Shown one piece after another: positions 45,530 through 54,669 of a DNA stretch of 64,000 nucleotides. The stretch covers positions 1-64,000 of the forward strand of contig JNKJ01000018.1 of assembly GCA_000702025.1 (NCBI GenBank). The letters are read 5' to 3'. The translations under genes and the position numbers were made by a program. Position 1 is the first letter of the stretch, and the number at the start of each line of letters is the position of its first letter. Source of the stretch: Blautia schinkii DSM 10518 (GTDB taxonomy: Bacteria; Bacillota; Clostridia; Lachnospirales; Lachnospiraceae). The notes under the pieces are model-generated. The model made no database searches and was not told the origin of the DNA. It saw nothing but the letters and a program-made list of their open reading frames with translations.

Positions 45530-46519
45530 TTAAGACTCTTTTTTATCCTGGTTATTCTGATTATTCTGGTTATTCTTATTATCTGTACTGCTCATGATTT
45601 TATTGAGCTCGTCGATCATCTCGTCATCCTTCAGGCGGAATTTAACCTCCACTCGTCTGGATGCATCCTTGTCCACGTTTCCGTTTGCATCGAGGATCGG
45701 ATTCGCCATGGAGTGGCCGTTTACTGTGAGGTAATCCTCCAAATCCCCGACCTGCTTATCATTAAGGAACTGGTGCTGAATATCCAGCAGATACTGGGCA
45801 ACCGCCAGGGAACGCTGCTGGGAAAGCTCCAGGTTATAGCTGTAATCGCCGTCTGTATCTGTATATCCGTCAATGATAATCTCTGCCAAGTACGGCTTAT
45901 GCTTCTCCTCCAGCAGTACCTTACAGTAAATGGGCAGTACCTTACTCAGCGCGCTCTCGCCCTCGCTGGTCAGTTCCGCCTCATCATAATCAAACATAAC
46001 ATTCGCATCCAGGGTCAGGGCTCCGGTCTGAGAGTCGATATCTACGTTCACATTATTCTTGGCAAATTCCTTTTTCAGGGATTCCACCACCTCTGCCTTA
46101 ACACCAATGATATTATCAATCTTCGCCTGCTGGTCGGATAGAAGTGCTGTCTTTTCATCCAGGGCTGCCTGCTGGGCATTAAGCGTCTCTTCCTGGTCCT
46201 GAAGCTTAGCTGCTAAATCCGCAAGCAGTTTCTTCTGCTCTGCCAGCTTCTCATCCTGGGTTTTTAACTGTTCGTCCTGATTCTTAAGCTGGTCCTCTTT
46301 CTCTTCCAGAGCACTCTGCTGAGCGAGAATTTCCAGCGTATATTCCTCCTGAAGGGCGATTTTCTCATCCCGCTCCTTGAGACTTTCGTTGTAGCTTTTT
46401 TGAGCCTGGAAAAGTGTCACGCACATAATCAAGACGAAAAGAAGCAGAACGCCAGCCATCATATCAGAATAAGAACGCCAGACATTAAATCCACTGTTCT
46501 CTGATTTCTTCTTGCGCAT
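45530..46519 (-). CDS. MotB/OmpA-like stator protein (ZorB-like)
   Basis: A 329-residue inner-membrane protein. One N-terminal membrane segment follows W14 and holds Asp19 in RSYSDMMAGVLLLFVLIM, in the place of the proton-binding Asp of MotB and ZorB. Residues 40-135 form a coiled coil rich in Gln and Glu. The C-terminal OmpA-like peptidoglycan-binding domain has DGYTDTDGDYSYNLELSQQRS. The tail contains NNQ repeats. It lies 21 bp after the channel partner gene and forms a two-gene operon with it. Confidence 0.88.
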   Translation of the reverse strand: MRKKKSENSGFNVWRSYSDMMAGVLLLFVLIMCVTLFQAQKSYNESLKERDEKIALQEEYTLEILAQQSALEEKEDQLKNQDEQLKTQDEKLAEQKKLLADLAAKLQDQEETLNAQQAALDEKTALLSDQQAKIDNIIGVKAEVVESLKKEFAKNNVNVDIDSQTGALTLDANVMFDYDEAELTSEGESALSKVLPIYCKVLLEEKHKPYLAEIIIDGYTDTDGDYSYNLELSQQRSLAVAQYLLDIQHQFLNDKQVGDLEDYLTVNGHSMANPILDANGNVDKDASRRVEVKFRLKDDEMIDELNKIMSSTDNKNNQNNQNNQDKKES

Positions 46520-46540
46520 GTGTCTCTCCTTTTACTTGCT

Positions 46541-48193
46541 TTATTTAAATAAGCTGAATTTCCCTTTCTGTGCTGCTTTGGAAAGCTCACGGATGTTCTT
46601 GGCCATATCCTCAAGAAGCGCTTCCTGACGCTCTCCCTGTGCCTCAAGCACATCCTGTACCTTCTCCAGAGTTTCTTTATTGGCATTCTGAGCTGCCATA
46701 CTTGTGAGATGGCCGCCCATGAGGTAGATGTCCTTATTTTCCTTTGCAACCGTGATGTCAGACAGCAATCTGCGCACCTGGTCCATAGTCTTGTAGGCAA
46801 GCTTCTGGTATTCCACAAACTCCTGCATTTTCAAATCGAAGTCCTCGATAATACGCTTGTTTGCCTTTACAAGGTCGCCGCTTAACTGATTGGTAGCAGT
46901 GGCCTTTTCCATACCCTGGGCTGCAGACTCCACGTATTTCTGCATGGTCTGGTTGCAGGCCACCCAGAACTTGGCTGCGGATTTCTCCGCCTCTCCCAGA
47001 TAATCGGAAAGGTGCTGGTAATCCTGCTGCTGCATCTTCTGGATTTCCTGATTCTCCTGTACAATCCGGTTAGCCGTGGACATGTAACGGCTCTGCATAC
47101 TTCCAAGCTCTGTAAGCAGCTCCTTCATGGATTTTTCCTGCTTGAGATAGGAATCGCTTAACTGAGTACTCATGGTCTGGTAAAGCGCGCTTGTATAGTC
47201 CGCATTGTCCTTCTGCGCCTTCTTAAGCTGCTCAAGGGCAGAATTAAAATCTGTAAACTGCATCTTAAAGGAATCGTGCATCTGCTGCATGAAGGAATCA
47301 AGAATCTCCTTAACTGCATCCTGCTGACACCTGGTCACGGAAGCCACCAGCATATCCAGAGAATCATTCATCTTCTTAAAGGTAGGCGTGATCACTTTCT
47401 CAAAGCTGTCTGCCATCTGCACGGAAAACTGCTCTGCCATCTGCTTCATGGCTCTTGTCTGCAGCTTCTGGCTCGCTACGAGAAGATTGCGGGATTCATT
47501 CTCTGCGGTAGGCATGACATATGCATGGAATTTCTCGAGAAACGCCTGCAGATGCTCAGTCATACCGGAGTACTCGCTCTTCATACCGTAGGTATAGACA
47601 ATGGACAAAGAGATACCGTAAATAGAGGTAAGGAACGCCACCTTAATACCTTCCACCAGCGCTGCCACTGAGTTGGTCATTGCCTCGTAGTTATTCGGTT
47701 CAAAATTCTTAAGGCCCCATACAAGTCCCACAAAGGTACCTAAAATACCTAAGCTTGTGAGAATATCCGGCACCATTTCCAGCAGTCTTTTATGTATATG
47801 GAGGTCAATCTCCTCCTCGTTAATATACTCCTCAATATCACCAATGCCCTCCTGGCTCTTGCTGATGCTGCTGGTAAAGTTATCCATCTTTTTATCCAGA
47901 TAGCTGTGACCAAAAATCTCATCCAGATAGGAAAGATTCTTCGGCTCGGTCTTGCCCGGAGCTTTAAAAATACTGGTAAGCTCCTCAACCGCATGGATGA
48001 AAGCGGCAGAAAGATTATTCATCTTAAACATTCCGCCAATCATTCCTGCTAGATAAATCAGCACCATGACTCCCAGGAACACAAAGTTGTAAATCATTAC
48101 ACTCGCCGCTCCCTGGCCCACATACACGGTGATTCCCACGGCCGCCGCTAAAACTGCTATAAAAAGAAGTACATTAGTAATCTTTTTTCCCAT
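46541..48193 (-). CDS. MotA/TolQ/ExbB-type channel with long coiled tail (ZorA-like)
   Basis: A 550-residue protein with four likely membrane segments (about 6-25, 35-55, 143-162, 183-203). The third carries LTSLGILGTFVGLVWGL, typical of ZorA-type MotA homologues. Residues 210-550 are a long helical, coiled-coil cytoplasmic tail, again as in ZorA. The ATG at 48193 follows GGGGAGG. With the MotB-like gene it should form an ion-driven, peptidoglycan-anchored motor. ZorC, ZorD or ZorE genes are not adjacent. Confidence 0.85.
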   Translation of the reverse strand: MGKKITNVLLFIAVLAAAVGITVYVGQGAASVMIYNFVFLGVMVLIYLAGMIGGMFKMNNLSAAFIHAVEELTSIFKAPGKTEPKNLSYLDEIFGHSYLDKKMDNFTSSISKSQEGIGDIEEYINEEEIDLHIHKRLLEMVPDILTSLGILGTFVGLVWGLKNFEPNNYEAMTNSVAALVEGIKVAFLTSIYGISLSIVYTYGMKSEYSGMTEHLQAFLEKFHAYVMPTAENESRNLLVASQKLQTRAMKQMAEQFSVQMADSFEKVITPTFKKMNDSLDMLVASVTRCQQDAVKEILDSFMQQMHDSFKMQFTDFNSALEQLKKAQKDNADYTSALYQTMSTQLSDSYLKQEKSMKELLTELGSMQSRYMSTANRIVQENQEIQKMQQQDYQHLSDYLGEAEKSAAKFWVACNQTMQKYVESAAQGMEKATATNQLSGDLVKANKRIIEDFDLKMQEFVEYQKLAYKTMDQVRRLLSDITVAKENKDIYLMGGHLTSMAAQNANKETLEKVQDVLEAQGERQEALLEDMAKNIRELSKAAQKGKFSLFK

Positions 48194-48219
48194 AGTATGC
48201 CTCCCCAATGTTTGTTTTG

Positions 48220-48250
48220 TTTCAAACCATGCTTGGTAATTTCACAGAGT
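48220..48250 (-). repeat. 31-nt leader motif, copy 2
   Basis: On the minus strand ACTCTGTGAAATTACC is followed by AAGCATGGTTTGAAA, differing from the copy at 28995-29025 at four positions. It lies in the leader of the ZorA-like gene, 27 nt before its ATG. A hairpin with CCACCT/AGGTGG is just upstream at about 48269-48289. Confidence 0.55.
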
Positions 48251-48331
48251 TTTTTTGTGATTCATCTCGCCACCTGTAGAGGTGGGCGAATTCTCACTTA
48301 TTTCGTTAATGACAATTATTTATTCTAAATC

Positions 48332-48360
48332 ATAGTATCACAATATTCGCCCAAGGACAA
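48332..48360 (-). promoter_or_regulatory. Promoter of the ZorAB-like operon
   Basis: TTGTCC, a 17-bp spacer and TACTAT on the minus strand. The start would be near 48325, giving a leader of about 130 nt that holds a hairpin and the 31-nt motif. Confidence 0.55.
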
Positions 48361-48374
48361 GAGATAGGGTAAAA

Positions 48375-48421
48375 ATAATCCCAGAAACTCTTGTTAGTTG
48401 CAAGCGTTCCTGGGATTTTTC
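48375..48421. terminator. Terminator between transglutaminase and motor genes
   Basis: ATCCCAG and AAC segments pair with GTT and CTGGGAT around a loop of about 18 nt; TATTTTTA follows on the minus strand. It isolates the motor operon from the genes upstream. Confidence 0.7.
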
Positions 48422-48425
48422 TTTC

Positions 48426-49217
48426 TCAGACAGGGAAGGATTTCGTATTTACTTTTAGAGATTTTTTCTCGCATTTAGGATATTTGGCTGCATCTTTTGC
48501 ATCAATGCGATACCCAAGCTTTTTCAAATCCGAAGCCGACTTCATAAATACTTCATCGTAATGTACCTTTCTATCTGTATTGGTAACATAATTGTAATTG
48601 GCCGAATCTGCGTCAAGGTAATAATATTTACCACCATATTTCACCGCATTCCAGCAGTGTCCGCCGGAGCCGAATCTACCCCAGAAGCAGTAACTTTGCA
48701 CTCCGATACGACCCAACAGCGCATGAACTACATGAGCCGTCTCATCACAGCCTCCGCTTCCTGTAAGCAGAAAATGCCTCACATCCCAGGAAGAACCTGT
48801 ACATCGGCAGGTGTTTTTTGACATTTTACTGATATAAGCAGCTTTTCCTGATTTTATGAGCGCTTTATTTTTCTTATCCAGGCTTGCAATGTTTTTCTTT
48901 ACCGTCTTATTTCCCAGATTAAATTTAATTTTCCCCTTCTGGTACTTACTTTGATAATGCACGGACAGCTTAGCCGTATAAGCATAAACAGCCGCGATAT
49001 TTCTTATTTTAGACGCTTTAGGCTTAATGATCTTCCGGCACACCTGCTCAATCATGTAATTCACTTCCGGGTCATCGGTAATATAAACCTTACCCGTAGA
49101 TAGAGCGGCCGGGCTAAATGCAGCGGCCTGCACCGGTGCGGCCGGAATAGAAATTCCCAGGCAGCACACTACAAGCAGTATGGCAATCCATTTTTTCCAA
49201 TATTTTTTCAATTTCAT
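48426..49217 (-). CDS. Secreted transglutaminase-like protease
   Basis: A 263-residue protein with a signal peptide (about 1-32, ending near VQAAAF). The transglutaminase core has Cys in GSGGCDETAHVVHALL, His in GSGGHCWNAVKYGGKYY and Asp in YLDADSANY, the catalytic triad. A helical N-terminal region precedes it. It probably cleaves or crosslinks surface proteins or peptides. It lies 13 bp after the phosphatase gene. Confidence 0.83.
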   Translation of the reverse strand: MKLKKYWKKWIAILLVVCCLGISIPAAPVQAAAFSPAALSTGKVYITDDPEVNYMIEQVCRKIIKPKASKIRNIAAVYAYTAKLSVHYQSKYQKGKIKFNLGNKTVKKNIASLDKKNKALIKSGKAAYISKMSKNTCRCTGSSWDVRHFLLTGSGGCDETAHVVHALLGRIGVQSYCFWGRFGSGGHCWNAVKYGGKYYYLDADSANYNYVTNTDRKVHYDEVFMKSASDLKKLGYRIDAKDAAKYPKCEKKSLKVNTKSFPV

Positions 49218-49230
49218 CCCTCACCTACAC

Positions 49231-49839
49231 TTACGCAAAAACCTTATCCTGTTCCAGAATCCGAGTCTTACCATCCTTGACCTCCACAATATTCACACTG
49301 CAGTTAGGAGGTACGCTCCCATGCCAGAAATGCTCCGGGTCCTGATAAACATTCTGCAGCAGCGCACGCACCGCACAGCCATGAGAGGACACAAGTACGG
49401 TTTTATCCGCAAGCGCTTCATCGCTGGTTTTCTCCCGCCAGAACTCACGGGTACGTGCCAGGATATCACTGATATTTTCTCCGTTTTCCGGGCGGGGATA
49501 ATTGAGTGGGTCATTGAAAAAGAGTTCCATAGGTATACTGATGACCTGCCCCTTCTCATCCCGGAAGTGTGTCCCCTCCAGAACGCCAAAATTAATCTCC
49601 TGGATTCTCGTGTCCGGTATCACCGGGATATCTCTGTCCCCAAGCACGCATTTCGCCGTCTGCACGGCACGCTCCAAAGGGCTGGTGAAACAGACATCAA
49701 AGTGTATCTCTTTCAATGCTTCCCCGGTCAGGCGCGCCAGGCGGATCCCGTCCTCAGCCAGAGGGATATCCATGACACCCTGTACTCTTTTCTGACGGTT
49801 CCACTCGGTCACACCATGTCTTACAATATATAACAGCAT
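49231..49839 (-). CDS. Histidine phosphatase superfamily protein
   Basis: A 202-residue phosphoglycerate-mutase-like phosphatase. The N-terminal LLYIVRHGVTEWNRQKRVQG carries the catalytic RHG, and VLVSSHGCAVRALL supplies the second His. Its ATG overlaps the pheT stop by one base (TGATG). The substrate is unknown; alpha-ribazole phosphatase or a broad-specificity role are both possible. Confidence 0.87.
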   Translation of the reverse strand: MLLYIVRHGVTEWNRQKRVQGVMDIPLAEDGIRLARLTGEALKEIHFDVCFTSPLERAVQTAKCVLGDRDIPVIPDTRIQEINFGVLEGTHFRDEKGQVISIPMELFFNDPLNYPRPENGENISDILARTREFWREKTSDEALADKTVLVSSHGCAVRALLQNVYQDPEHFWHGSVPPNCSVNIVEVKDGKTRILEQDKVFA

Positions 49840-52256
49840 CAGCTTCTCAACTCGATTCCAAGGCCGGTCAGACCATTTAAGATTTTCTTCATAGCTGCTG
49901 TGATCTCGCTCTCCTCAAGGGTCTTGTCATGAGCGCGGAATACGATGGAATAAGCCATGGATTTGTATCCTGCTTTAATCTGACTTCCCTCATAGATATC
50001 GAAGAGCTGGTAGCTCTCGAGAATCTTGCCGCCTCTCTGCTCGAGCATAGCCTCAATCTGTCCTGCCAGAACCTCTTTAGGCACAACAAGGCTTAAATCA
50101 CGTGTCACTGCCGGATATTTCGCAATACCGGTGTATTTATGGCTGAAGCTTGCGAACTCCAGTACTGTAGGGATATCGATCACCGCAATATAAGCTTTCT
50201 CTCCGATGTCATAGGTATCGGCCACGATTGGATGTACCTCTCCCAAATAGCCCACTGTCTTACCGCCATATACCATATTTGCCTGTCTGCCCGGATGCAG
50301 ATACGGTTTACCGCTTGCCGGGTCATAAACAAGCTTCTCTCTCATTCCGACTTTTTCAAAGAATTCCTCACATACGCCTTTCATGTCAAAGAAATCGCCG
50401 TTTCCGTACATTCCTAAGGTAAAGTGCATGCGTTCCTCCGGAAGCTCGGTAAGTGGCAGATCTTTCGGACGGTACACATTGCCCAGCTCATAGAGACGTA
50501 CATCCTTATTTCTTCTATTATAATTGGTTGCCAGTGAGGTAAGCATACCGTTTAAGGTGGTGGTACGCATCACGCTATAGTCCTCACCAAGAGGATTATT
50601 GATGGTCACAACCTTACGCAGCTCGCTGTCCTCCGGAATCCGAAGCTTATCGAATACCTTGGGGCTTTCAAAGGAATAGGTCATTCCCTCTGAGAATCCG
50701 CAGTATTCTGCGATATCTCTTGCCACCTGCTCAACACGGAGCTTGAAAGGCATTTTTCCTGTGGTTGCCTCTCCGGTCGGGAGGGTTGTTGGAATCTTAT
50801 CATAGCCGTAGAATCTTGCGACCTCTTCAGCTACATCAGCCATGCAGTTGATGTCTTGGCGGAAGGTCGGCGCTACAATCTCGTTCGTTGCTTCGTCATA
50901 GGTCAGCTCCACACGGGCAAGGTAAGCAAGCATCTCTTCTTTGGAAAGGTTGGTTCCCAGTAAAGCATTAATACGCTCCGGCTCAAAGGGTACTCTGGAA
51001 GGCTGTCTTGTCTCGTAGCATGCATCTACCATACCGCCTACCACTTCACCTGCTCCCAGTTCTTCCATAAGCTGGCAGGCTCTGTCAATGGCTGCCTGGG
51101 CGTTATTCGGGTCAAGTCCCTTCTCAAATTTACCGGAGGCGTCGGTACGAAGACCGATTTTCTTAGAAGAAAGACGGATATTGGTTCCATTGAAGCAGGC
51201 TGCCTCGAAAAGCACGGTTTTTACATTGTCCGTGATCATGGAGTTCTCTCCACCCATGATTCCCGCAATGCCAACCGGCTTCTCGCTGTCGCAGATCATC
51301 AGCACGGAATCATCCAGGATACGCTCCTGTCCGTCCAGTGTCACGAATTTTTCGTCGTTTCCTGCACGGCGGACGATAATCTCACGTCCCTCAATGGTAT
51401 CCAGGTCATATGCGTGCATCGGCTCGCCGTATTCCTCCATCACGTAGTTGGTGATATCCACCAGATTGTTGATGGGACGGATACCGTTGGCGGCCAGGCA
51501 TCTCTGCATCCATTTCGGGGACGGGCCGATTTTTACGTTTTTGACTACTCTTGCACAGTAGCGCGGGCAGAGGTCTGGGTCTTTGACAGTGACCTTAATA
51601 TAGTCCGAAGCGTTCTCCTCATTTCCGGTAACCTTAACCTCAGGCGGGCAGAACTTCTTGCCAAAGGTGGCGGCCGCTTCTCTCGCAATGCCAAGCACAC
51701 CGTAGCAGTCCACGCGGTTGGAGGTGATTTCATACTCAAATACCACGTCATCCAGACCAAGCGCCTTAATGGCGTTCTCACCTACCACTGCATCCTCCGG
51801 AAAAATATAAATGCCGTACTCCGGTGCTTCCGGATACATTTCTCTTGTAGTTCCCAATTCCTCGATGGAGCACATCATGCCGTAGGAATCCACGCCGCGG
51901 AGCTTGCCATTTTTAATCTTCACGCCGCCGGGAGTTTTTTTGCCATCATGACCACCTGCTACGCGTCCGCCGTCCAGAACCACCGGAACCTTATCTCCCT
52001 CTTTTACATTGGGAGCGCCGGTCACAATCTGTACTGTCTCCGTTCCCACATCCACTTGGCAAACAATAAGCTTGTCCGCGTCCGGATGTCCCTCGATTTT
52101 CGTAATCTGTCCGATGACAATGTTTTCCAGATCTGCGTCAAGAGCCTCGAAGCCCTCCACCTTCGTTCCGGAAAGAGTCATGGCATCTGTATATTCCTGC
52201 GCCGTCACATCAAGATCCGGCACATACATTTTAATCCAAGATAATGAAGTATTCAT
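49839..52256 (-). CDS. pheT: Phenylalanine-tRNA ligase beta subunit
   Basis: An 805-residue subunit. The N-terminal tRNA-binding domain (about 40-150), the B3/B4 editing region and the C-terminal anticodon-binding ferredoxin-like domain (FDIYEGSQIKAGYKSMAYSI) are all present. The ATG at 52256 follows AAGGGA and gives MNTSLSWIKMYVPDL, the normal start. It lies 76 bp after pheS. Confidence 0.96.
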   Translation of the reverse strand: MNTSLSWIKMYVPDLDVTAQEYTDAMTLSGTKVEGFEALDADLENIVIGQITKIEGHPDADKLIVCQVDVGTETVQIVTGAPNVKEGDKVPVVLDGGRVAGGHDGKKTPGGVKIKNGKLRGVDSYGMMCSIEELGTTREMYPEAPEYGIYIFPEDAVVGENAIKALGLDDVVFEYEITSNRVDCYGVLGIAREAAATFGKKFCPPEVKVTGNEENASDYIKVTVKDPDLCPRYCARVVKNVKIGPSPKWMQRCLAANGIRPINNLVDITNYVMEEYGEPMHAYDLDTIEGREIIVRRAGNDEKFVTLDGQERILDDSVLMICDSEKPVGIAGIMGGENSMITDNVKTVLFEAACFNGTNIRLSSKKIGLRTDASGKFEKGLDPNNAQAAIDRACQLMEELGAGEVVGGMVDACYETRQPSRVPFEPERINALLGTNLSKEEMLAYLARVELTYDEATNEIVAPTFRQDINCMADVAEEVARFYGYDKIPTTLPTGEATTGKMPFKLRVEQVARDIAEYCGFSEGMTYSFESPKVFDKLRIPEDSELRKVVTINNPLGEDYSVMRTTTLNGMLTSLATNYNRRNKDVRLYELGNVYRPKDLPLTELPEERMHFTLGMYGNGDFFDMKGVCEEFFEKVGMREKLVYDPASGKPYLHPGRQANMVYGGKTVGYLGEVHPIVADTYDIGEKAYIAVIDIPTVLEFASFSHKYTGIAKYPAVTRDLSLVVPKEVLAGQIEAMLEQRGGKILESYQLFDIYEGSQIKAGYKSMAYSIVFRAHDKTLEESEITAAMKKILNGLTGLGIELRS

Positions 52257-52332
52257 TTCGCTAATCCCTTCTTTTTTGTTAATTTTCGGTTCTATAATAA
52301 ACTTCAAATAAATCTGCCGTTTGCTATAATTA

Positions 52333-53358
52333 TTAGAATTGCTTGAGGAAACGGATATCGTTCTCGTAAAGCAGTCTCATGTCGTCAATCTCATATTTCA
52401 AAAGAGCGATTCGCTCTAAGCCCACGCCGAAAGCAAAGCCGCTGTATTCATCCGGGTCAATGCCGCACATGCGGAGAACATTGGGATGGACCATACCGCA
52501 GCCGAGAATCTCAATCCAGCCGGAGCCTTTACAGAAACGGCAGCCGCTTCCGCCGCACTTGAAGCAGGACACATCCACCTCAGCGCTTGGCTCTGTGAAT
52601 GGGAAATGATGCGGTCTGAATTTCGTCTTCGTCTCCGGTCCGAACAGCTCGCGGGCAAACTCCTGAAGGGTTCCCTTTAAGTCTGCGAACGTAATATTCT
52701 TGTCAATCACAAGTCCTTCAATCTGGTGGAAGGACGGGGAATGGGTAGCATCCACCTCATCAGAGCGGAATACCCTGCCCGGTGCGATCATACGGATAGG
52801 CAGCTTGCCTTTTTCCATGGTACGCGCCTGTACCGGTGAGGTCTGGGAGCGCAGCAGGATGGAATCGTTGATAAAGAAAGTATCCTGCTCGTCTCTTGCC
52901 GGATGTCCCTCCGGGATGTTCAGCTTCGTGAAGTTATAGTCCGCGTATTCCACCTCCGGGCCTTCCACAACCTCGTAGCCCATGCCGATGAAAATCCGCT
53001 CCACCTCTTCCAACGCAATGGTGTTTGGATGACGGTGTCCGATTTTTGATTTTTTTGCAGGAAGGGTGACGTCGATGACTTCTGCTTTCATCTTCTCCTC
53101 ACGCACAGCCTCTTCCAGTTTCTTTCTGGAATCGTCCAGAAGCTCCTCAATCTTAGCTCTTGTCTCATTTACAAGCTGGCCGACTTTTGGACGCTCCTCA
53201 GGAGCCACATCCTTCATTCCTTTTAAAATAGCGGTCAGCTCGCCCTTTTTTCCAAGGTAAGCCACACGCACGTCATTGAGCTTATCCAGGCCCTCGGATT
53301 CCTCAATCCGCTTCTTGGCTGACTCAGCCAATTCCTGAAGTTTTTCTTTCATATCCAT
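52333..53358 (-). CDS. pheS: Phenylalanine-tRNA ligase alpha subunit
   Basis: A 341-residue class II synthetase subunit. An N-terminal coiled coil (1-85) precedes motif 2 ([16 protein letters not shown]) and motif 3 ([18 protein letters not shown]). A four-cysteine insertion ([17 protein letters not shown]) near residue 265 is a zinc-ribbon-like variant seen in Firmicutes. AAAGGAG precedes the ATG. It is controlled by the T-box upstream. Confidence 0.96.
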   Translation of the reverse strand: MDMKEKLQELAESAKKRIEESEGLDKLNDVRVAYLGKKGELTAILKGMKDVAPEERPKVGQLVNETRAKIEELLDDSRKKLEEAVREEKMKAEVIDVTLPAKKSKIGHRHPNTIALEEVERIFIGMGYEVVEGPEVEYADYNFTKLNIPEGHPARDEQDTFFINDSILLRSQTSPVQARTMEKGKLPIRMIAPGRVFRSDEVDATHSPSFHQIEGLVIDKNITFADLKGTLQEFARELFGPETKTKFRPHHFPFTEPSAEVDVSCFKCGGSGCRFCKGSGWIEILGCGMVHPNVLRMCGIDPDEYSGFAFGVGLERIALLKYEIDDMRLLYENDIRFLKQF

Positions 53359-53391
53359 GGTTTTATCTCCTTTATACTTTATTTCCCGGGC

Positions 53392-53640
53392 AACAAAAAA
53401 GCTCCATCCCTAAAAAAGGGACGAAGCATATCCGCGGTACCACCCTGATTCCTGCAGCTTACCCGCAGGCTCTTAGATCTGCTTAACGCGCAGTCACGGC
53501 ATTTCCTACTACTGCTTCAGAAACGCGGCTCCGGTGGGAAACTCAGGAATCATCTGAACTTAAGGAAGCTTTCAGCCGGTGACTTCCTCTCTCTGATAGA
53601 AAATAATTCCCTACAAACACCTTCTAAGCCTTTTGCTTAT
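53392..53640 (-). promoter_or_regulatory. Phenylalanine T-box leader of pheST
   Basis: The T-box core GGGTGGTACCGCGG is the complement of 53432-53445. The terminator follows at about 53395-53425, where GCTTCGTCCC pairs with GGGATGGAGC before six T residues. A TTC at 53547-53549 lies at the right distance from the AGAGAG motif to be the Phe specifier, judged by comparison with the Trp T-box at 38800-39105. The specifier call is less sure than the T-box itself. Confidence 0.9.
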
Positions 53641-53648
53641 ATTTAAAT

Positions 53649-53677
53649 AATATGCCACAGCCTTTGAGTTCTGTCAA
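53649..53677 (-). promoter_or_regulatory. Promoter of pheST
   Basis: TTGACA with CATATT after 17 bp (or TATTAT after 19) on the minus strand. The -35 overlaps the stop codon of the upstream BrkB-like gene. Confidence 0.65.
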
Positions 53678-54573
53678 GTATTATCTTCTTTTTCTTTCTG
53701 CTCGCGTTCACGGCTCAACATTTCACGCACGGACGCTTGAGCCATTCGGAATTGCTTTTCAAAATAAGCGTTGATTTCTGCGCCATAAAGCACCAGGTTC
53801 ATACACACATAAAGCCAGAGCATGACCAGGATTAAAGCGGTAACGTTGCCGTACATATTACTGAAGTTAGGGAAAAACTCAAAATAAATGGAAAAAAAGT
53901 ACGAAAACATGGACCACGCGATCGCTGTGATGAGCGCGCCGGGCACCTGGCTTTTAAGCGTTGCCTTTCGGTTAGGGAGTGTTTTATACAGTACCAGGAA
54001 CACCAGGAACAACACAGCAAACACTAAAAAAGTCCTGGCCCCGATGATTCTGCCGATGATTGTTCCCAAAAACGGCACATACTGGGAAAGTGCGGCCTGG
54101 ATACGGTTTCCCAATACCAAAAGAATCAGGCTCGCGATTAAAGCAAGTACAAACAATAATGTATAAAACACAGAATAAATCCGGTTCATCAGCCAGTTAC
54201 GTGTTTCTCTAACATGATAAATCGTATTCAATCCATTCGTGATCGACTGAAGGCCTTTGCCCGCAGACCACAGCGCGGTTAAAGCTGTGATCGGCACAAA
54301 AGCCGAATTATTCTGGAAAACCTGCGCCACAATCTTAAGGACGGTTTCCTGCAAATTTTGCGGTACAAAGCCCACAATTGCATCGTGAATCACATTATAG
54401 GTAAGAGGTGTAAAACGCACCATAGTCACCAAAAACAACATAAAAGGGATAAAGGACATAATCAGGAAGTAGGCGGCCTGAGCTGCATAGGCCGCCACAT
54501 GATCCCCTGATATACGCTCCATAAATCCCCTCAATAACTGAAATAAGTTTTGTTTCTCTTTATTTTCACTCAT
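53674..54573 (-). CDS. YihY/BrkB-family membrane protein
   Basis: A 299-residue protein with about six membrane segments. The family motif AAYAAQAAYFLIMSFIPFML is near residue 24, and TALTALWSAGKGLQSITNGLN lies in the middle. The C-terminus is charged and cytoplasmic. The ATG at 54573 follows GGGAG with 7-nt spacing; the longer frame has no such site. Members were once annotated as ribonuclease BN, which is not supported. The function is unknown. Confidence 0.87.
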   Translation of the reverse strand: MSENKEKQNLFQLLRGFMERISGDHVAAYAAQAAYFLIMSFIPFMLFLVTMVRFTPLTYNVIHDAIVGFVPQNLQETVLKIVAQVFQNNSAFVPITALTALWSAGKGLQSITNGLNTIYHVRETRNWLMNRIYSVFYTLLFVLALIASLILLVLGNRIQAALSQYVPFLGTIIGRIIGARTFLVFAVLFLVFLVLYKTLPNRKATLKSQVPGALITAIAWSMFSYFFSIYFEFFPNFSNMYGNVTALILVMLWLYVCMNLVLYGAEINAYFEKQFRMAQASVREMLSREREQKEKEDNT

Positions 54574-54669
54574 AAGACTGCTCCCACCCTGCCTCTTGTG
54601 TGCATCCTGAGCACCATTTTCTTCCTGTATCATACCATGAAACCACCAGTGTGACAAGAAATTCTGTAT

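Noticed and set aside
45530..48193. A complete Zorya defence system
   Set aside because: Only ZorA- and ZorB-like genes are present. No ZorC, ZorD helicase or ZorE nuclease lies in the flanking genes, which encode sigma/anti-sigma and transglutaminase proteins.
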